Assembly: GCF_900169785.1 (NCBI RefSeq) | Contig: NZ_FWER01000002.1 | Coordinates: forward strand, 74,225-138,224 | DNA: 64,000 bases | DNA from: Rhizobium sullae | GTDB lineage: Bacteria; Pseudomonadota; Alphaproteobacteria; Rhizobiales; Rhizobiaceae | Direction of reading: 5' to 3' | Shown: positions 8,776-18,157 of the stretch, one piece after another | Layout of the letters: each line of letters begins with the position of its first letter | How positions within the stretch are numbered: the stretch's first letter is position 1 | Position numbers and translations under genes: made by a program | The notes under the pieces: generated by a model | What the model was told of the DNA's origin: nothing | The model's database searches: none | Seen by the model: the letters and a program-made list of their open reading frames with translations, nothing else

Positions 8776-10053
8776 TCAGGCCGAGGCGTTTGCCTTTTCC
8801 TCCTGACGGTCCGCATAAATGTAAAGCGGACGGGCAGAGCCGCGCACGACCTCCTCGGAGATGACAACCTCGCGGACACCTTCGAGCGTCGGCAATTCGA
8901 ACATCGTGTCGAGCAGGATCTTTTCCATGATCGAACGGAGGCCACGGGCGCCGGTCTTGCGGATGATCGCCTTGCGGGCGATTTCGCGAAGCGCGTCTTC
9001 GTGGAAGTTCAATTCCACGTCCTCCATCTCGAACAGGCGCTGATACTGCTTGATGAGCGCGTTCTTCGGCTCGGACAGTATCTGGATCAGAGCATCCTCA
9101 TCGAGGTCTTCGAGCGTTGCGAGAACCGGCAGACGGCCGATGAATTCCGGGATGAGGCCGAACTTGACCAGATCTTCCGGCTCGAGTTCGCGCAGCACTT
9201 CGCCGACGCGCCGGTCATCCGGGGCCTTGACGGACGCGCCGAAGCCGATCGAGGTCTTTTCGCCGCGGGCAGAGATGATCTTGTCGAGGCCTGCGAAGGC
9301 GCCGCCGCAGATGAACAGGATGTTCGTCGTGTCGACCTGCAGGAATTCCTGCTGGGGATGCTTGCGCCCGCCCTGCGGCGGTACGGAAGCGACCGTGCCT
9401 TCCATAATCTTCAGAAGCGCCTGCTGCACGCCTTCGCCTGACACGTCGCGGGTGATCGACGGGTTGTCGGACTTGCGGGAGATTTTGTCGACTTCGTCGA
9501 TGTAGACGATGCCGCGCTGTGCGCGCTCGACATTGTAGTCCGCAGATTGCAGAAGCTTCAGGATGATGTTTTCGACGTCTTCGCCGACATAGCCGGCTTC
9601 CGTCAGCGTCGTTGCATCGGCCATCGTGAAGGGAACGTCGATGATGCGGGCGAGCGTCTGGGCGAGATAGGTCTTGCCGCAGCCGGTCGGGCCGACCAAC
9701 ATGATGTTCGACTTCGCCAGCTCGACTTCGCTGTTCTTGGTGGCGTGCGCCAGGCGCTTGTAATGGTTGTGGACAGCAACCGACAGGATCTTCTTCGCCT
9801 GCCGCTGACCGATGACGTATTCATCGAGAACCTTGATGATGTCCTGCGGCGTGGGAACGCCGTCGCGGGACTTGACCATCGAGGATTTGTTTTCCTCGCG
9901 GATAATGTCCATGCAAAGCTCGACGCATTCATCGCAGATGAAGACGGTCGGTCCCGCAATCAGTTTCCGGACTTCGTGCTGGCTCTTTCCGCAGAACGAA
10001 CAATACAGGGTATTCTTGGAGTCGCCGCCGTTGCTGCCGCTGACCTTGCTCAT
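8776..10053 (-). CDS. clpX: ClpXP unfoldase subunit ClpX
   Basis: A 425-residue AAA+ unfoldase that selects substrates and threads them into ClpP. The N-terminal zinc-binding domain has Cys18, Cys21, Cys40 and Cys43. Walker A is GPTGCGKT near residue 120, Walker B is [11 protein letters not shown], and the IGF loop for docking on ClpP is seen as [10 protein letters not shown]. The sensor region FIGRLPV and the C-terminal GARGLRSI arm are intact. It lies downstream of clpP on the same strand, separated by about 300 bases, so it probably also has its own promoter. Confidence 0.97.
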   Translation of the reverse strand: MSKVSGSNGGDSKNTLYCSFCGKSQHEVRKLIAGPTVFICDECVELCMDIIREENKSSMVKSRDGVPTPQDIIKVLDEYVIGQRQAKKILSVAVHNHYKRLAHATKNSEVELAKSNIMLVGPTGCGKTYLAQTLARIIDVPFTMADATTLTEAGYVGEDVENIILKLLQSADYNVERAQRGIVYIDEVDKISRKSDNPSITRDVSGEGVQQALLKIMEGTVASVPPQGGRKHPQQEFLQVDTTNILFICGGAFAGLDKIISARGEKTSIGFGASVKAPDDRRVGEVLRELEPEDLVKFGLIPEFIGRLPVLATLEDLDEDALIQILSEPKNALIKQYQRLFEMEDVELNFHEDALREIARKAIIRKTGARGLRSIMEKILLDTMFELPTLEGVREVVISEEVVRGSARPLYIYADRQEEKANASA

Positions 10054-10224
10054 ATCACTTTCCTTCCAGCACGCCGCATTTCAAGGTGAAATTGCGGTCC
10101 ACTCAATGGCCCGCCGGCCTGCTCCCACCGGAGCATCAGCCGGCCAAGGCTTTAAGGGGTAAGAACCGGTACCCAACCAATCATGCCCGGGTTCCGGCGG
10201 CAACGAACTCCCCTTCGAATGCCG

Positions 10225-10257
10225 AATGCTATGTCATAAAAAATCAAACATAGCATT
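10225..10257. repeat. 10-bp perfect inverted repeat upstream of clpX
   Basis: AATGCTATGT (10225-10234) and ACATAGCATT (10248-10257) are perfect inverted copies around an A-rich 13-base spacer, inside an AT-rich patch of the 302-base clpP-clpX gap. There is no U-tract, so a regulator site is as likely as a hairpin. The rest of the gap shows nothing I recognise. Confidence 0.5.
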
Positions 10258-10355
10258 AATAGTTACTATTAGCGCCTTCGCTACCGCATTAAACCCCTTG
10301 TTCAATCACAAATGGGATAGAACTGTGGCGGCAAAAACACCATCCCTATTAATTA

Positions 10356-10985
10356 CTAGGCCGTCTCGCCTTCGATTTCGATGCGCGAGGTCAGAACCTT
10401 GTCGATCACGCCCCAGATCTGAGCCTCGTCGGCATCCATGAAGTGGTCGCGGTCGAGGGTCTTTTCGACTTCCTCGTAGGTGCGGCCCGTATGCTTCACG
10501 TAGACCTCGTTCAGGCGGCGCTTCATCTTCAGGATGTCCTTGGCATGGCGTTCGATGTCGGACGCCTGGCCCTGAAAGCCGCCGGAGGGCTGGTGAACCA
10601 TGATACGGGCGTTCGGCGTCGCAAAGCGCATGTCCTTGTGGCCGGCCGCCAGAAGCAGTGAACCCATCGAAGCGGCTTGGCCGATGCAAAGCGTCGAAAC
10701 CGCCGGCTTGATGAACTGCATCGTGTCATAGATGGCCATGCCGGCACTCACGACGCCGCCCGGCGAATTGATGTAGAGCGCGATTTCCTTCTTCGGGTTT
10801 TCGGCCTCGAGGAAGAGAAGCTGGGCGCAAACGAGCGTTGCCATCTGGTCCTCGACAGTACCCGTCAGGAAGATGATGCGTTCCTTCAGCAGGCGCGAAA
10901 AGATGTCGTAGGAGCGTTCACCGCGATTGGTCTGTTCCACGACCATCGGCACGAGGGCCATAGCGGTATCGACTGGGTTTCTCAT
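10356..10985 (-). CDS. clpP: ATP-dependent Clp protease proteolytic subunit
   Basis: A 209-residue ClpP serine protease that forms the tetradecameric chamber used by ClpX and ClpA. The catalytic triad is present: Ser106 in GQAASMGS, His131 in MVHQPSGG and Asp180 in LDRDHFM. The oligomer motif YINSPGG is intact and length is normal. It is first in a clpP-clpX-lon-hup run on the minus strand. Rhizobial genomes often carry more than one clpP; this copy, next to clpX, is the housekeeping one. Confidence 0.96.
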   Translation of the reverse strand: MRNPVDTAMALVPMVVEQTNRGERSYDIFSRLLKERIIFLTGTVEDQMATLVCAQLLFLEAENPKKEIALYINSPGGVVSAGMAIYDTMQFIKPAVSTLCIGQAASMGSLLLAAGHKDMRFATPNARIMVHQPSGGFQGQASDIERHAKDILKMKRRLNEVYVKHTGRTYEEVEKTLDRDHFMDADEAQIWGVIDKVLTSRIEIEGETA

Positions 10986-11044
10986 GTGCGTCCTTTGTCA
11001 AGGTCTTGCCGGCGGCAGCCGGGAATCAAAGAAAATGTATCATC

Positions 11045-11077
11045 CCTACATAGAGTGTCACTGCCCTCCTCTTCAAG
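11045..11077 (-). promoter_or_regulatory. Candidate heat-shock (RpoH) promoter of clpP
   Basis: Minus strand: CTTGAA, then TCTATGTAGG after 17 further bases. The second block matches nine of ten positions of the alphaproteobacterial RpoH -10 pattern (CYTATNTNNG); spacing from CTTG is 19, slightly long. It lies 60-90 bases upstream of clpP. The rest of the 366-base gap to the next gene shows nothing I recognise. Confidence 0.45.
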
Positions 11078-11351
11078 GCACGCATAAGGATAACGTTAAA
11101 GAAACGGCCCGAAGGCAGAATGCACTTCATAACAGCCCTATTCCCGCCCGCCGCCGGAGTGCGAGAGGCCGGCAAGCGCCCTCACAGCTTTTCTCAGCGA
11201 CAGGATGAAGGAATTCTAAACACATTCGCATCGACCTTCGGGCGTTTACCTTGCGGAAAGCCTAATGGCGAATATAGGGCAGCGGAGGCCCCGGAATTAA
11301 TGGGCTGTCGAACTTCGGCAGTGAGAATGCCTGCATCTAAGGGGTGTTGCC

Positions 11352-12605
11352 GTGTTTAATGTCGCTACAGGATTATCGATCTGGTGTTCGGAAGCCATGA
11401 CGCTTGCTTTGTTGCTGTTCATGGCCTGGCGCCATAACGTCCGCAGCAAGGCCTATCTTTATTGGGGCCTCGGATTCTTCCTGAGCGGTACCGGTTTCGC
11501 CATGATCGCGCTGCGCGGCCAAATCCCCGATATCCTGTCGATCGAGGCTGGCAACGCGACTGCGTTGCTTGGACAGAGCGCCTGGGTTGCGGGTTTCATG
11601 GCGCTCGACCGCCGGAAGATCGAATGGTGGGCGTTGCTGCCGCCTGCCGTGTGGCTTGCCGGCGTCTACCTGCCATGGGTCAACGACGATTACGGCAACC
11701 GTGTCATCCTCTACAATCTTGCCTCAGCGACCGGGGCCACCGGCCTTGCCACGGCCGTCTGCAGCGCCGGCATACGCCGGGAGCCGACACGCGGTAAGCT
11801 TGCCGCCGTCTTCGTCATCCAGGCATGTCTATGCTTTGCTATTGCTTTTACGATGGCCGTGACCTTGCCGAGCGACGTGGAAGCAACCAATTACAGCGGC
11901 GCAGCCGCCATGGCGAGCGCCTTCCTGCTGACCATCGCCTTCGCATTCACCTGCCGCTTGATTATGGAACGTTCGGAAAGGCATTTGCGCGCCTTGAGCC
12001 TCACGGATTCGCTCACCGGCGTCTGGAACCGCCGCGGCCTCTTCGCCCAATTCGACGCCTTTCGTCAGCGAGCCTTCGATGACAAGCGTCAGATCGCCGT
12101 TCTGCTTTTCGATCTCGATCATTTCAAACGCGTCAACGACCGTTTCGGCCACCAGGCAGGCGACGTCGTTCTTTCCGCTTTCGCGAGGACCGCGCGCCAG
12201 TTCGTTCCGAACAACGTCTTCGGCCGCATGGGCGGCGAGGAATTCGCGGCCTTCACGATCGTTGCCGACCAGACGGAAGCAGAAGCGCTTGCTGAATCGA
12301 TCCGCGCCGAATTCGGCCGCGTGCCGGTCGCAACCGGCGAGGCGATCGTTCCGGCCACCGTCAGCATCGGCATTGCGCTCAGCTCTGCGGCCGAAGCCAA
12401 TATGGACAGGCTGATTTCCGCAGCCGACCGCGCGCTCTACGCGGCAAAGGGCGCGGGCCGGAACTGCAGCGTCGTTTTCGGCGCGGAAGAGACTGCCGCC
12501 CCCGCGCCGGCGGAAATGGACAAGAACGCCGGCGAGCTGGTCCCGACGGTCGATGACCAGGTCGACGCGCTTCGCAGGATGGGCTCGCTGTCGCGCGCCG
12601 TCTGA
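11352..12605 (+). CDS. Membrane diguanylate cyclase (GGDEF)
   Basis: A 417-residue protein making cyclic di-GMP from GTP. Residues 1-205 hold about six hydrophobic segments, a membrane-bound sensor of unknown ligand. The GGDEF domain starts near residue 216 (LTDSLTGVWNRRG), with FDLDHFKRVNDRFGH for metal/GTP binding and the active site GGEEF at 294-298, so catalysis is expected. No RxxD inhibitory site lies at the usual place before GGEEF, so product feedback may be absent. There is no EAL domain. The GTG start has AAGGGG upstream. It stands alone on the plus strand; in rhizobia such enzymes commonly push attachment and polysaccharide output. Confidence 0.9.
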   Translation: MFNVATGLSIWCSEAMTLALLLFMAWRHNVRSKAYLYWGLGFFLSGTGFAMIALRGQIPDILSIEAGNATALLGQSAWVAGFMALDRRKIEWWALLPPAVWLAGVYLPWVNDDYGNRVILYNLASATGATGLATAVCSAGIRREPTRGKLAAVFVIQACLCFAIAFTMAVTLPSDVEATNYSGAAAMASAFLLTIAFAFTCRLIMERSERHLRALSLTDSLTGVWNRRGLFAQFDAFRQRAFDDKRQIAVLLFDLDHFKRVNDRFGHQAGDVVLSAFARTARQFVPNNVFGRMGGEEFAAFTIVADQTEAEALAESIRAEFGRVPVATGEAIVPATVSIGIALSSAAEANMDRLISAADRALYAAKGAGRNCSVVFGAEETAAPAPAEMDKNAGELVPTVDDQVDALRRMGSLSRAV

Positions 12606-12655
12606 CCTTCCGATCGGTCTTTTCGGGGCCGGGCAAATCCGCTAAGCCTCGGAAC

Positions 12656-13900
12656 ATGATGATAGCGCCTTTTTTCTCGATCGATCCAGCCACCCGCCGC
12701 GTGTCCCTCGACAGCGGCAATCGGACTTTCTACGGCAATCCGAACGCCGTCTATGCGGCGCTGCACAGCCATTGTCCGACCTTCTATTGGGAACAGCAGA
12801 AGCAGTGGTTCTTCACCGGCTACGACCATGTGAACGGGTTGCTACGCGACCGGCGCTTCGGCCGCCAGATTCTGCACATCGCGACACGCGAAGAGCTTGG
12901 CCTTGCCGAGCCAGAAGAGCATCTGGCGAATTTCGATCTCGCCGAGCGCTACTCGTTGCTCGAACTCGAGCCGCCGGAGCACACGCGCCTGCGCACCCTG
13001 GTCAACCGCGCCTTCGTCTCGCGGCATGTCGAGAAGATGAAGCCGGAGCTTGCCGAACTCGCGAATAGGCTCATAGACGGCTTCGAGGACAAGCGCGAGG
13101 TCGAATTGCTTTCCGCCTTCGCCGACGTCATCCCGGTCACGATGATCGCCCGGATGATCGGCATTCCGGAAGACATGGGACCGCAGCTTCTTGCTTGGTC
13201 GCATGCCTATATCCGTATGTACCTTTTCGGCCGCACGCGCGAGGACGAGGTCGGCGCCGAGGGAGCGGCAAGAGAATTTTCCGATTACGTGAAGACGGTG
13301 ATCGCCGAGCGCCGCGCCAACCCGCGCGACGATCTGCTGACGCATATGATCCACACCGAGCACAAGGGCCAGTATCTGACCGATGAAGAGCTGGTCTCGA
13401 CGACGATCGTGCTCCTCAATGCCGGCCACGAAGCGACCGTGCACCAGATCGGCAATTCGGTACGGGTCATCCTGGAAAGCGGCTGCGATCCCGCCGAACT
13501 GTTCAAGGACGAAGCGGCGACGGAGCGGACGGTCGAGGAAACGCTGCGCATCTGCGCGCCGGTCCATATCTTCCAGCGCTGGGCCCTGGAGCCCGTCGAG
13601 ATCGACGGCATCTCCTTCAAGCGGGGCGACAAGGTGAGCCTGATCCTTGCCGCCGCCAATCTCGACCCGGGTAAATTCACCGATCCTTTGAGCTTCAAGC
13701 CCGACCGCAACGAGGCGCCGAACCTCTCCTTCGGGGCCGGCATCCATTTCTGCATCGGCGCGCCGCTGGCACGGCTCGAACTCAACGTCGTCCTGCCGAT
13801 TCTCTTCGCGCGCCTGCCGGGGCTCAGAATGGCGAAGACACCGGCTGTGAAGGACGTCTACCACTTCCATGGACTGGACCGGCTGGACCTCGACTGGTGA
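12656..13900 (+). CDS. Cytochrome P450
   Basis: A 414-residue soluble bacterial class I P450, a haem-thiolate monooxygenase. The haem loop LSFGAGIHFCIG puts the cysteine ligand at 366. The oxygen-activating I-helix motif is AGHEAT (256-261) and the K-helix ExxR is Glu295-Arg298. No ferredoxin or ferredoxin reductase is encoded nearby, so redox partners must come from elsewhere. ATG codons lie at 12656 and 12659; the ribosome site is weak (CTCGG), so either may be used. The substrate cannot be predicted. Confidence 0.92.
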   Translation: MMIAPFFSIDPATRRVSLDSGNRTFYGNPNAVYAALHSHCPTFYWEQQKQWFFTGYDHVNGLLRDRRFGRQILHIATREELGLAEPEEHLANFDLAERYSLLELEPPEHTRLRTLVNRAFVSRHVEKMKPELAELANRLIDGFEDKREVELLSAFADVIPVTMIARMIGIPEDMGPQLLAWSHAYIRMYLFGRTREDEVGAEGAAREFSDYVKTVIAERRANPRDDLLTHMIHTEHKGQYLTDEELVSTTIVLLNAGHEATVHQIGNSVRVILESGCDPAELFKDEAATERTVEETLRICAPVHIFQRWALEPVEIDGISFKRGDKVSLILAAANLDPGKFTDPLSFKPDRNEAPNLSFGAGIHFCIGAPLARLELNVVLPILFARLPGLRMAKTPAVKDVYHFHGLDRLDLDW

Positions 13901-13918
13901 CGATTGTCCTCCAGAACT

Positions 13919-14704
13919 TCAGCGATGCGGCACCCGGTTCGTGATCGCTGCGATTTCGCTCATGTTGGAAATTTCGCGCAGAAGCTTCCGGTAGATCGCC
14001 GATGAATATTGTTCGGGAGCTGCAACCGGCTCCGCAAAGGCGCCCGGGCCGCCGATCACCTCGCGGCGGAAATAGGCCAGCAGGCTTTCGGGCGATATGG
14101 CTTCCTCGTCAACACCCTGTAATCCGCCATATACAACGGGCAAGGCATTGATGGTGATGCCGCCGGCAAGCACGCCGCCGCGGACGGGCGCGACATCGCG
14201 CCCCTTGTTGTTGACGCCGTCGCCGGAGATGTTGATGAGCGAGCGCGTCGCCTTATAGCCGCTGGAGCGGATCAGATAATCGGCATAGGAAAGCATGCTG
14301 CTGATCGATGTGCCCCGGTGTATCTTTGCCGGTGAATTCACCTCAAGCTTCAGCGAAAACAGCCAGGAATCCATCTCATTCGTGATGATGGTCCATGGAA
14401 TGACCAGCCTTCGCTGCTCGTCGCCGCCCCATTCGACATAAGTGACGGCGATCCGGCCATTCCTACCTGCTGTGATCGCTTCGATGATTTCCGGGCGCCG
14501 GAACGCTTCGACGAAGCCCCGCTGCTGCAGCGCTTTTTCCTCCGCATCCATTGACGTCGATACGTCAGCTGCGATCACGAGCTGCATATCCACACGCTCA
14601 CCGGCCTCGGCGGCGGCGCAAATAGCAACGGAAAGCAAAAGGCCGGGAATCAATTTCGCGGCGATACGGCGTTTTCCTTTGCATGCTTCCTCCCGCAGAG
14701 GCAT
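13919..14704 (-). CDS. Exported von Willebrand A domain protein (DUF1194)
   Basis: A 261-residue protein with a signal-peptide-like hydrophobic stretch (residues 17-33, cleavage near AAEAG) and a VWA domain. The metal-ion-dependent adhesion site starts with DVSTSMD (Asp47, Ser49, Ser51); a second acidic site follows at ISGDGVNNKG. This matches DUF1194, a periplasmic family of unknown function common in Rhizobiales. VWA domains usually bind protein partners through Mg2+. It converges on the P450 gene with 18 bases between stops. Confidence 0.8.
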   Translation of the reverse strand: MPLREEACKGKRRIAAKLIPGLLLSVAICAAAEAGERVDMQLVIAADVSTSMDAEEKALQQRGFVEAFRRPEIIEAITAGRNGRIAVTYVEWGGDEQRRLVIPWTIITNEMDSWLFSLKLEVNSPAKIHRGTSISSMLSYADYLIRSSGYKATRSLINISGDGVNNKGRDVAPVRGGVLAGGITINALPVVYGGLQGVDEEAISPESLLAYFRREVIGGPGAFAEPVAAPEQYSSAIYRKLLREISNMSEIAAITNRVPHR

Positions 14705-15091
14705 GTCGCTCTCCTAAAACGTGTTGATTGAATGCCTGAAGAAAGAAGCATGGACGAAACCGCCAGGCGCGAAGATCGGGCCGGACGATGTTCAATATTG
14801 GAAAGCGACCCAACAATAAATTAGTCAAATGTAATATAACGACCGACGCGATTTGCCATCAGCCAATTTCAGTAATACTTTGTAAGTAACTCGCTTTGGT
14901 AGAAACGCGCCGCAATATTGCTTCAGGAAGCCGCGTCGAGCGAGGTTGAGATTTGCGTCGAACGATGGGAAGCGGCGCATTGGCGCGAGGGGAATCGGCA
15001 GCGCTGCGCGATGCGATACCGCATCGCTTCGCCAGACTCTGCAAAGAAGTTAGCCGCCGGCCCTGAAAAGGACTGACCGAAGCTCTGCGCT
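14705..15091. other. Intergenic region with a short palindrome
   Basis: No convincing gene. The first third is AT-rich (14810-14900) and could hold the DUF1194 promoter. A perfect 8-bp hairpin (GCGATGCG-ATAC-CGCATCGC, 15008-15027) lies 65 bases after the cupin stop on the minus strand but has no U-tract. A short minus-strand frame at 14859-15044 has no ribosome site or recognisable content. Confidence 0.5.
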
Positions 15092-15436
15092 CTAAACCCG
15101 GATCACATAGTCTTTACGAGTGGTTTCAACAACTTCCCAGATTCCCTTGAAGCCTGGCTTCAGGATCATCCGGTCGCCTGCTTTCAGATGCACCGGCTCA
15201 CCGCCGTCCTCGGTCACGATCGAATGGCCGGAGAGCACGCTGAAATATTCCCACTCGTCATAGGAAATCCGCCACTTGCCGGGCGTCGCCTCCCAGACGC
15301 CCGCATAGAGGCCGCCTTCGGCCTCCTCCAGATTCCAGGTGCGAAATTGCGGGTCGCCGGAAATGATACGGTCCGCATCCGGCGCGCCAAATTCGGGTTC
15401 GGTGCCGTCTATGCCGAGGATGATGTGGTTTGCCAT
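15092..15436 (-). CDS. Small cupin (DUF861-type)
   Basis: A 114-residue cupin barrel. It has the pattern WEATPGKWRISYDEWEYFSVLSG and then GDRMILKPGFKGIWEVVETTRK, which resembles the DUF861/EutQ-like cupins in which the usual metal histidines are replaced by Tyr/Glu and Trp/Lys. It follows metY by seven bases and is probably cotranscribed with it, with its own GAGGG ribosome site. A role in sulphur or amino-acid metabolism is only suggested by that link. Confidence 0.8.
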   Translation of the reverse strand: MANHIILGIDGTEPEFGAPDADRIISGDPQFRTWNLEEAEGGLYAGVWEATPGKWRISYDEWEYFSVLSGHSIVTEDGGEPVHLKAGDRMILKPGFKGIWEVVETTRKDYVIRV

Positions 15437-15443
15437 GGAACCC

Positions 15444-16727
15444 TCACACCTTCGAAAGCGACTGTTCGAGGTCGGCGATGATATCCTTGACGTCCTCAAT
15501 GCCGATCGAGAGGCGGACGACATCGGGGCCGGCGCCGGCGGCGGTCTTCTGTTCGTCGGTCAGCTGGCGATGGGTGGTGGAGGCCGGGTGTATCACCAAC
15601 GAGCGCGTGTCGCCGATATTTGCGAGGTGGGAGAAGAGCTCCAGCCCTTCCACCAGGGCCTTGCCCGCGTCGTAGCCGCCCTTGACGCCGAAGGTGAAGA
15701 CGGAGCCGGCGCCCTTCGGCGAATAGCGGCTCTGCAGGGTATGGTTCGGATCGTCTTCGAGCCCGGCATAATTCACCCAGGCAATCTTGCTATGCGCCTT
15801 CAGCCATTTGGCGACAGCAAGCGCATTGTCGCTGTGGCGCTGCATCCTGAGCGGCAGCGTTTCAATGCCGGTGAGGATCAGGAACGCATTGAAGGGCGAG
15901 ATAGCTGGACCGAGATCGCGCAGGCCGAGCACGCGGGCGGCGATCGCGAAGGCGAAATTGCCGAAGGTCGAATGCAGCACCATGCCGTTATATTCCGGGC
16001 GCGGAGTGGACAGCATCGGATAGTTGCCGGACTTCGACCAATCGAAGGTGCCGCCGTCGACGATGATGCCGCCCATGGAATTGCCATGACCGCCGAGGAA
16101 CTTCGTCAGCGAATGCACGATGATATCGGCGCCATGCTCGATCGGCCGGATGAGGTAAGGCGTCGCCATCGTATTGTCGACGATCAGCGGTAGGCCGCGT
16201 CTGTGCGCCACCTCGGCGATCGCGGAGATATCGACGAAGGTGCCGCCCGGATTGGCAAGGCTCTCGATGAAGATCGCCCGCGTCTTCTCGTCGATTTGGC
16301 TTTCGAAGCTTGCCGGATCGGCGGAATCGGCCCAGCGCACCTGCCAGCCGAAATTCTCGAAGGCATTGCCGAACTGATTGATCGAGCCGCCGTAAAGCTG
16401 CCTTGCCGCGACGAAATTCTCGCCCGGCCGCATGATCGTATGAAAGACGATGACCTGCGCGGCATGACCGGACGCCACGGCAAGCGCTGCGGTGCCGCCC
16501 TCAAGGGCCGCCACGCGCTCCTCCAATACCGCCTGCGTCGGGTTCATGATGCGCGTATAGATATTGCCGAAGGCCTGTAGGCCGAAGAGCGAAGCGGCGT
16601 GATCGGAATCGTTGAAGATGAAGGCTGTCGTCTGGTAGATCGGCGTCGCCCGCGCCCCCGTCGCAGGGTCGGGCTGCGCGCCGGCATGGATTGCCAGCGT
16701 ATTGAAACCCGGATCGTTCTTCGCCAT
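15444..16727 (-). CDS. metY: O-acetylhomoserine aminocarboxypropyltransferase
   Basis: A 427-residue PLP enzyme of the Cys/Met metabolism family that joins sulphide to O-acetylhomoserine to make homocysteine. The PLP lysine is Lys209 in HSLTKFLGGHG; the cofactor-binding aspartate is in VDNTMATPY and phosphate binding is in ASGHAAQ. The length of about 430 with this N-terminus favours MetY over the shorter MetZ/MetB enzymes (about 390). Family members differ in acyl-homoserine preference, so O-succinylhomoserine use is not excluded. A hairpin covering its ribosome site is annotated upstream. Confidence 0.88.
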   Translation of the reverse strand: MAKNDPGFNTLAIHAGAQPDPATGARATPIYQTTAFIFNDSDHAASLFGLQAFGNIYTRIMNPTQAVLEERVAALEGGTAALAVASGHAAQVIVFHTIMRPGENFVAARQLYGGSINQFGNAFENFGWQVRWADSADPASFESQIDEKTRAIFIESLANPGGTFVDISAIAEVAHRRGLPLIVDNTMATPYLIRPIEHGADIIVHSLTKFLGGHGNSMGGIIVDGGTFDWSKSGNYPMLSTPRPEYNGMVLHSTFGNFAFAIAARVLGLRDLGPAISPFNAFLILTGIETLPLRMQRHSDNALAVAKWLKAHSKIAWVNYAGLEDDPNHTLQSRYSPKGAGSVFTFGVKGGYDAGKALVEGLELFSHLANIGDTRSLVIHPASTTHRQLTDEQKTAAGAGPDVVRLSIGIEDVKDIIADLEQSLSKV

Positions 16728-16733
16728 GTCGTC

Positions 16734-16758
16734 CTCCCGTCGCTATCGATGGCGGGAG
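16734..16758 (-). promoter_or_regulatory. Hairpin covering the metY ribosome-binding site
   Basis: On the minus strand CTCCCG pairs with CGGGAG, with an inner TCG/CGA helix and ATAG loop. The 3' arm is the Shine-Dalgarno sequence (GGGAGG) of metY, seven bases from its ATG. This would mask translation initiation unless opened. It does not match the SAM-II consensus. Confidence 0.5.
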
Positions 16759-16831
16759 CATAGACTACGATCCGCAAAAGTTAACCGCTTTGCGTTTCAG
16801 CCATCGGACGTTCCCCGAAAAATCCATGCAC

Positions 16832-17260
16832 TCATGCGGCAAGGCGCGGGATTTCGATTGCGGGGCAGCGGTCCATCACGACCTTTATACTGGCCGCTTC
16901 TGCCTTCGCCGCGGCAGCATCGTCGCGCACGCCAAGCTGCGACCAGATTACCTTCGGCCTCCATATAAGCGTCAGAGCCTCATCCACCACGCCCTGGAGA
17001 TATTCGGAGGCGCGAAACACATCGACCATATCGACCGGCACTGGGATATCGGCGAGCCGGGCGTAGACGAGCTGGCCCTGGATCTGCTTGCCTGCCTGCC
17101 CGGGATTAACGGGAATGACATTGTAGCCGCGCGACAGGAGATAGCCCATCACGCCGTTGCTCGGCCGTGCCGGATTGGGCGACGCGCCGGTCAGCGCAAT
17201 CGTCTTCACGGAGTTCAGAATTCCGGCAATGTAATCATCAGGATAACGGTCGTGGTTCAT
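16832..17260 (-). CDS. CoA-binding protein (YccU family)
   Basis: A 142-residue Rossmann-fold protein of the CoA_binding_2 family. The nucleotide loop reads ALTGASPNPARPSNGVMGYL and the second half has VDMVDVFRASEYLQGVVDEAL and IWSQLGVRDDAAAAKAEAA, both characteristic. Members bind CoA-like ligands; no reaction is established. The ATG at 17260 has GGAGGAAAG upstream, which excludes the longer frame to 17359. It lies upstream of metY on the same strand with about 100 bases between. Confidence 0.85.
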   Translation of the reverse strand: MNHDRYPDDYIAGILNSVKTIALTGASPNPARPSNGVMGYLLSRGYNVIPVNPGQAGKQIQGQLVYARLADIPVPVDMVDVFRASEYLQGVVDEALTLIWRPKVIWSQLGVRDDAAAAKAEAASIKVVMDRCPAIEIPRLAA

Positions 17261-17357
17261 CGGCTTTCCTCCAGCCGCCACTATCTGCAGAAAGTTGAAA
17301 CCGGCGGCTTTTTTCGGGCGTATATATACGCGCTCAGGATCCAAGGAGGAACAACCC

Positions 17358-17681
17358 ATGAAAAAACTTGCTCTCGCCGCAGCACTTGTCCTTGCGGCCG
17401 CGCCGGCACTGGCGATCTCCCGCTACAATCCGCTTTCCATGACCTGCCAGAGCGCGCGTGCCGCCATCCACAATCAGGGCGCCGTCATCTTCCGCTGGAC
17501 CTCGCCGCGCGGCCTGCCGCTTTACGATCGCTACGTCCGCAACAGCCGCTACTGCGATGCCAACGAATACGCGGAGTGGAAGAACATACCGACAAGAGAC
17601 GACCGATCCTGCCCGGTTCTCAATTGCCAGAGCATCGACAACCTGGACGGGATGTTCTTTGTGCCGGACAATTACTTGTAA
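17358..17681 (+). CDS. Small exported cysteine-containing protein
   Basis: A 107-residue protein with a clear signal peptide (MKKLALAAALVLAAAPALA, cleavage after ALA). The mature part of about 88 residues has four cysteines (CQS, YCDA, CPVLNC), suggesting two disulphides in the periplasm, and is rich in Arg, Tyr and Asn. An AAGGAGG ribosome site precedes the ATG at 17358. I do not recognise a named family; similar short exported proteins occur in Rhizobium annotated as hypothetical. Confidence 0.75.
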   Translation: MKKLALAAALVLAAAPALAISRYNPLSMTCQSARAAIHNQGAVIFRWTSPRGLPLYDRYVRNSRYCDANEYAEWKNIPTRDDRSCPVLNCQSIDNLDGMFFVPDNYL

Positions 17682-17689
17682 TCCTCCGC

Positions 17690-18020
17690 AGCGATGCGAA
17701 AACGATTTCGTAAAGGCCGGAACCAATCAGCAGCCGACTTTTGGCTGTTCGAAATGATTCGAATTACTACTTGGGTTTGCATCAAAATGGATATAGCAAA
17801 ATTATAGAACAATCTCTTTATTACAGAAGTATAAATCGAAGGAGGACTAAGCGGAGAAATATTATCATCTATTAAGCTTCTTTCGTCTTCCTTTTGTTCC
17901 TTTTTCGTTCGCATATCTATTAGAAACATCTCATAGTTGAATAAGTATGACTAAAATAAACGCATGTCGAGCGCACGCTTTACGCGCCGATTTTGCAATG
18001 CTTTAACCGCGGAATTTGAA
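17690..18020. other. AT-rich intergenic patch
   Basis: The 476 bases between the small exported protein and the EamA gene include a stretch (about 17730-17960) far richer in A and T than the rest of the window. No frame in it has both a ribosome site and recognisable content. It may hold promoters or be acquired DNA. Confidence 0.5.
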
Positions 18021-18157
18021 TGTCACAATTCCCATTTCTGAACAGAAGGCCAGCCGCTGGTTGCAAAATACGCCCCGCAAGATTGATTTCTACGTGAACG
18101 CGGCTCATACCGTGTTCCCTCCAGATTGCCTCCCGTTTCTCCATTCCGGTCCGCATC

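Noticed and set aside
14859..15044. 61-codon minus-strand frame
   Set aside because: No ribosome site or similarity that I can recognise.
16728..16831. SAM-II riboswitch in front of metY
   Set aside because: SAM-II is expected in this place in alphaproteobacteria, but the conserved core with GCTAAA is not there; only a plain hairpin is seen.
17672..17929. 85-codon minus-strand frame in the AT-rich patch
   Set aside because: No ribosome site and no recognisable content; open by chance in AT-rich DNA.
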